From the NCBI GenBank assembly GCA_030043435.1, contig JASHXR010000067.1, positions 1-6,835 on the forward strand: 6,835 nt of DNA, in the 5' to 3' direction. Positions within the stretch are counted from its first letter, which is position 1. Every line of letters starts with the position of its first letter. Below are positions 6,636 through 6,835 of the stretch, one piece after another. Made by a program: the position numbers and the translations under genes. A model generated the notes under the pieces. The model saw only the letters and a list, made by a program, of their open reading frames with translations, was not told where the DNA came from and did not search any database. Origin of the DNA: Microcaldota archaeon. GTDB taxonomy: Archaea; Micrarchaeota; Micrarchaeia; Micrarchaeales; CABMGC01.

Positions 6636-6694
6636 TCAGCGTCATCGGGTCCAGGGGCCATCTGGCCCGTGATGAAGGCAGGCGGGAGCCCTGC

Positions 6695-6835
6695 TTACTT
6701 GATGAACGTAGCTGCGAACGCATTGGCGTTGGCCCTCGCGATGTCGTCTTCGGCCAGTATCTTGTTCTTCAGCAGGAACTCGATCTCGTTTCTGAGGTTG
6801 GTCATGAGCATCTCCGGCCCGTCGGTGTTTATCGT
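6695..6835 (-). CDS. Adenosine-deaminase-like amidohydrolase, C-terminal 46 residues (partial)
   Basis: The minus-strand frame enters from the right edge and ends with TAA at 6695-6697. The fragment reads INTDGPEML, then TNLRNEIEFLL, then AEDDIARANANAFAATFIK. This matches the C-terminal pattern of the adenosine/AMP deaminase amidohydrolase family: strand with N-T-D-D-P, helix with L-x-N-E, then a helix ending N-A-x-x-A-S/T-F. The first Asp of the TDD motif is a zinc ligand in characterised adenosine deaminases and is kept here; the second Asp, which contacts the purine, is Gly. Most of the protein is outside the window, so substrate and activity cannot be judged. GC-rich, like the left part of the window. 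Confidence 0.72.
   Translation of the reverse strand, partial: TINTDGPEMLMTNLRNEIEFLLKNKILAEDDIARANANAFAATFIK

Noticed and set aside
6404..6672. Plus-strand frames opposite the 69-aa membrane gene
   Set aside because: The minus-strand product has two clean hydrophobic helices, a charged start and a promoter-like element; the plus-strand products have no such organisation.
6655..6694. Two short GC-rich hairpins (GGGCC/GGCCC and GCAGG/CCTGC) after the deaminase-like stop
   Set aside because: Five-base stems are expected by chance in GC-rich DNA and no T-tract follows on the minus strand, so I do not call a terminator.
5765..6835. Search for a second copy of the tRNA-Ala 3' end as an attachment-site pair
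   Set aside because: No repeat of the T-arm or acceptor 3' sequence was seen by eye in the rest of the window, so an integrated element is not proven.
1..6835. CRISPR array, insertion sequence or transposase
   Set aside because: No short direct repeats with regular spacers, no terminal inverted repeats with a transposase frame; the only periodic repeat is the coding Kelch-like one.

Overview
The window reads as chromosomal DNA from an archaeon. Evidence: an AglB/STT3-type oligosaccharyltransferase, TATA-box promoters, a tRNA gene without an encoded CCA end, frequent AGG (Arg) and ATA (Ile) codons, and possibly leaderless genes. Most of the window is G+C rich (63% in one line I counted). A DPANN lineage such as Micrarchaeota is my guess only; the sequence does not prove it.

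Layout, left to right. Positions 2-2923 (+) hold a large membrane oligosaccharyltransferase, AglB. Its reading frame is open to the left edge, so the gene starts outside the window. After an 86-base gap with an inverted repeat and a symmetric TATA element comes a GT4-type glycosyltransferase (3067-4221, +). After a gap of about 100 bases with a clean TATA box comes a secreted, membrane-anchored protein (4320-5633, +) built of six Kelch-like repeats, with an N-glycosylation sequon and a Cys pair at fixed positions in every repeat. A tRNA-Ala(GGC) gene follows (5701-5772, +). Beyond it the base composition falls (42-45% G+C in three lines counted, though not uniformly) and the coding strand switches. 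Two small membrane-protein genes (5873-6370 and 6396-6605, both -) lie there, each with a TATA-like element about 26 bases upstream of its ATG. The right edge holds the last 46 codons of an adenosine-deaminase-like amidohydrolase (-).

The first three genes form a coherent story. The GT4 enzyme probably helps build a lipid-linked glycan, AglB transfers glycan to Asn-X-Ser/Thr sites outside the membrane, and the Kelch-like protein, with 19 such sites, looks like an ideal acceptor. That link is inferred from gene order and protein content. The most unusual items are the exact 50-residue architecture of the Kelch-like protein, the altered second acidic motif of AglB, and AglB's long charged cytosolic N-terminal extension.
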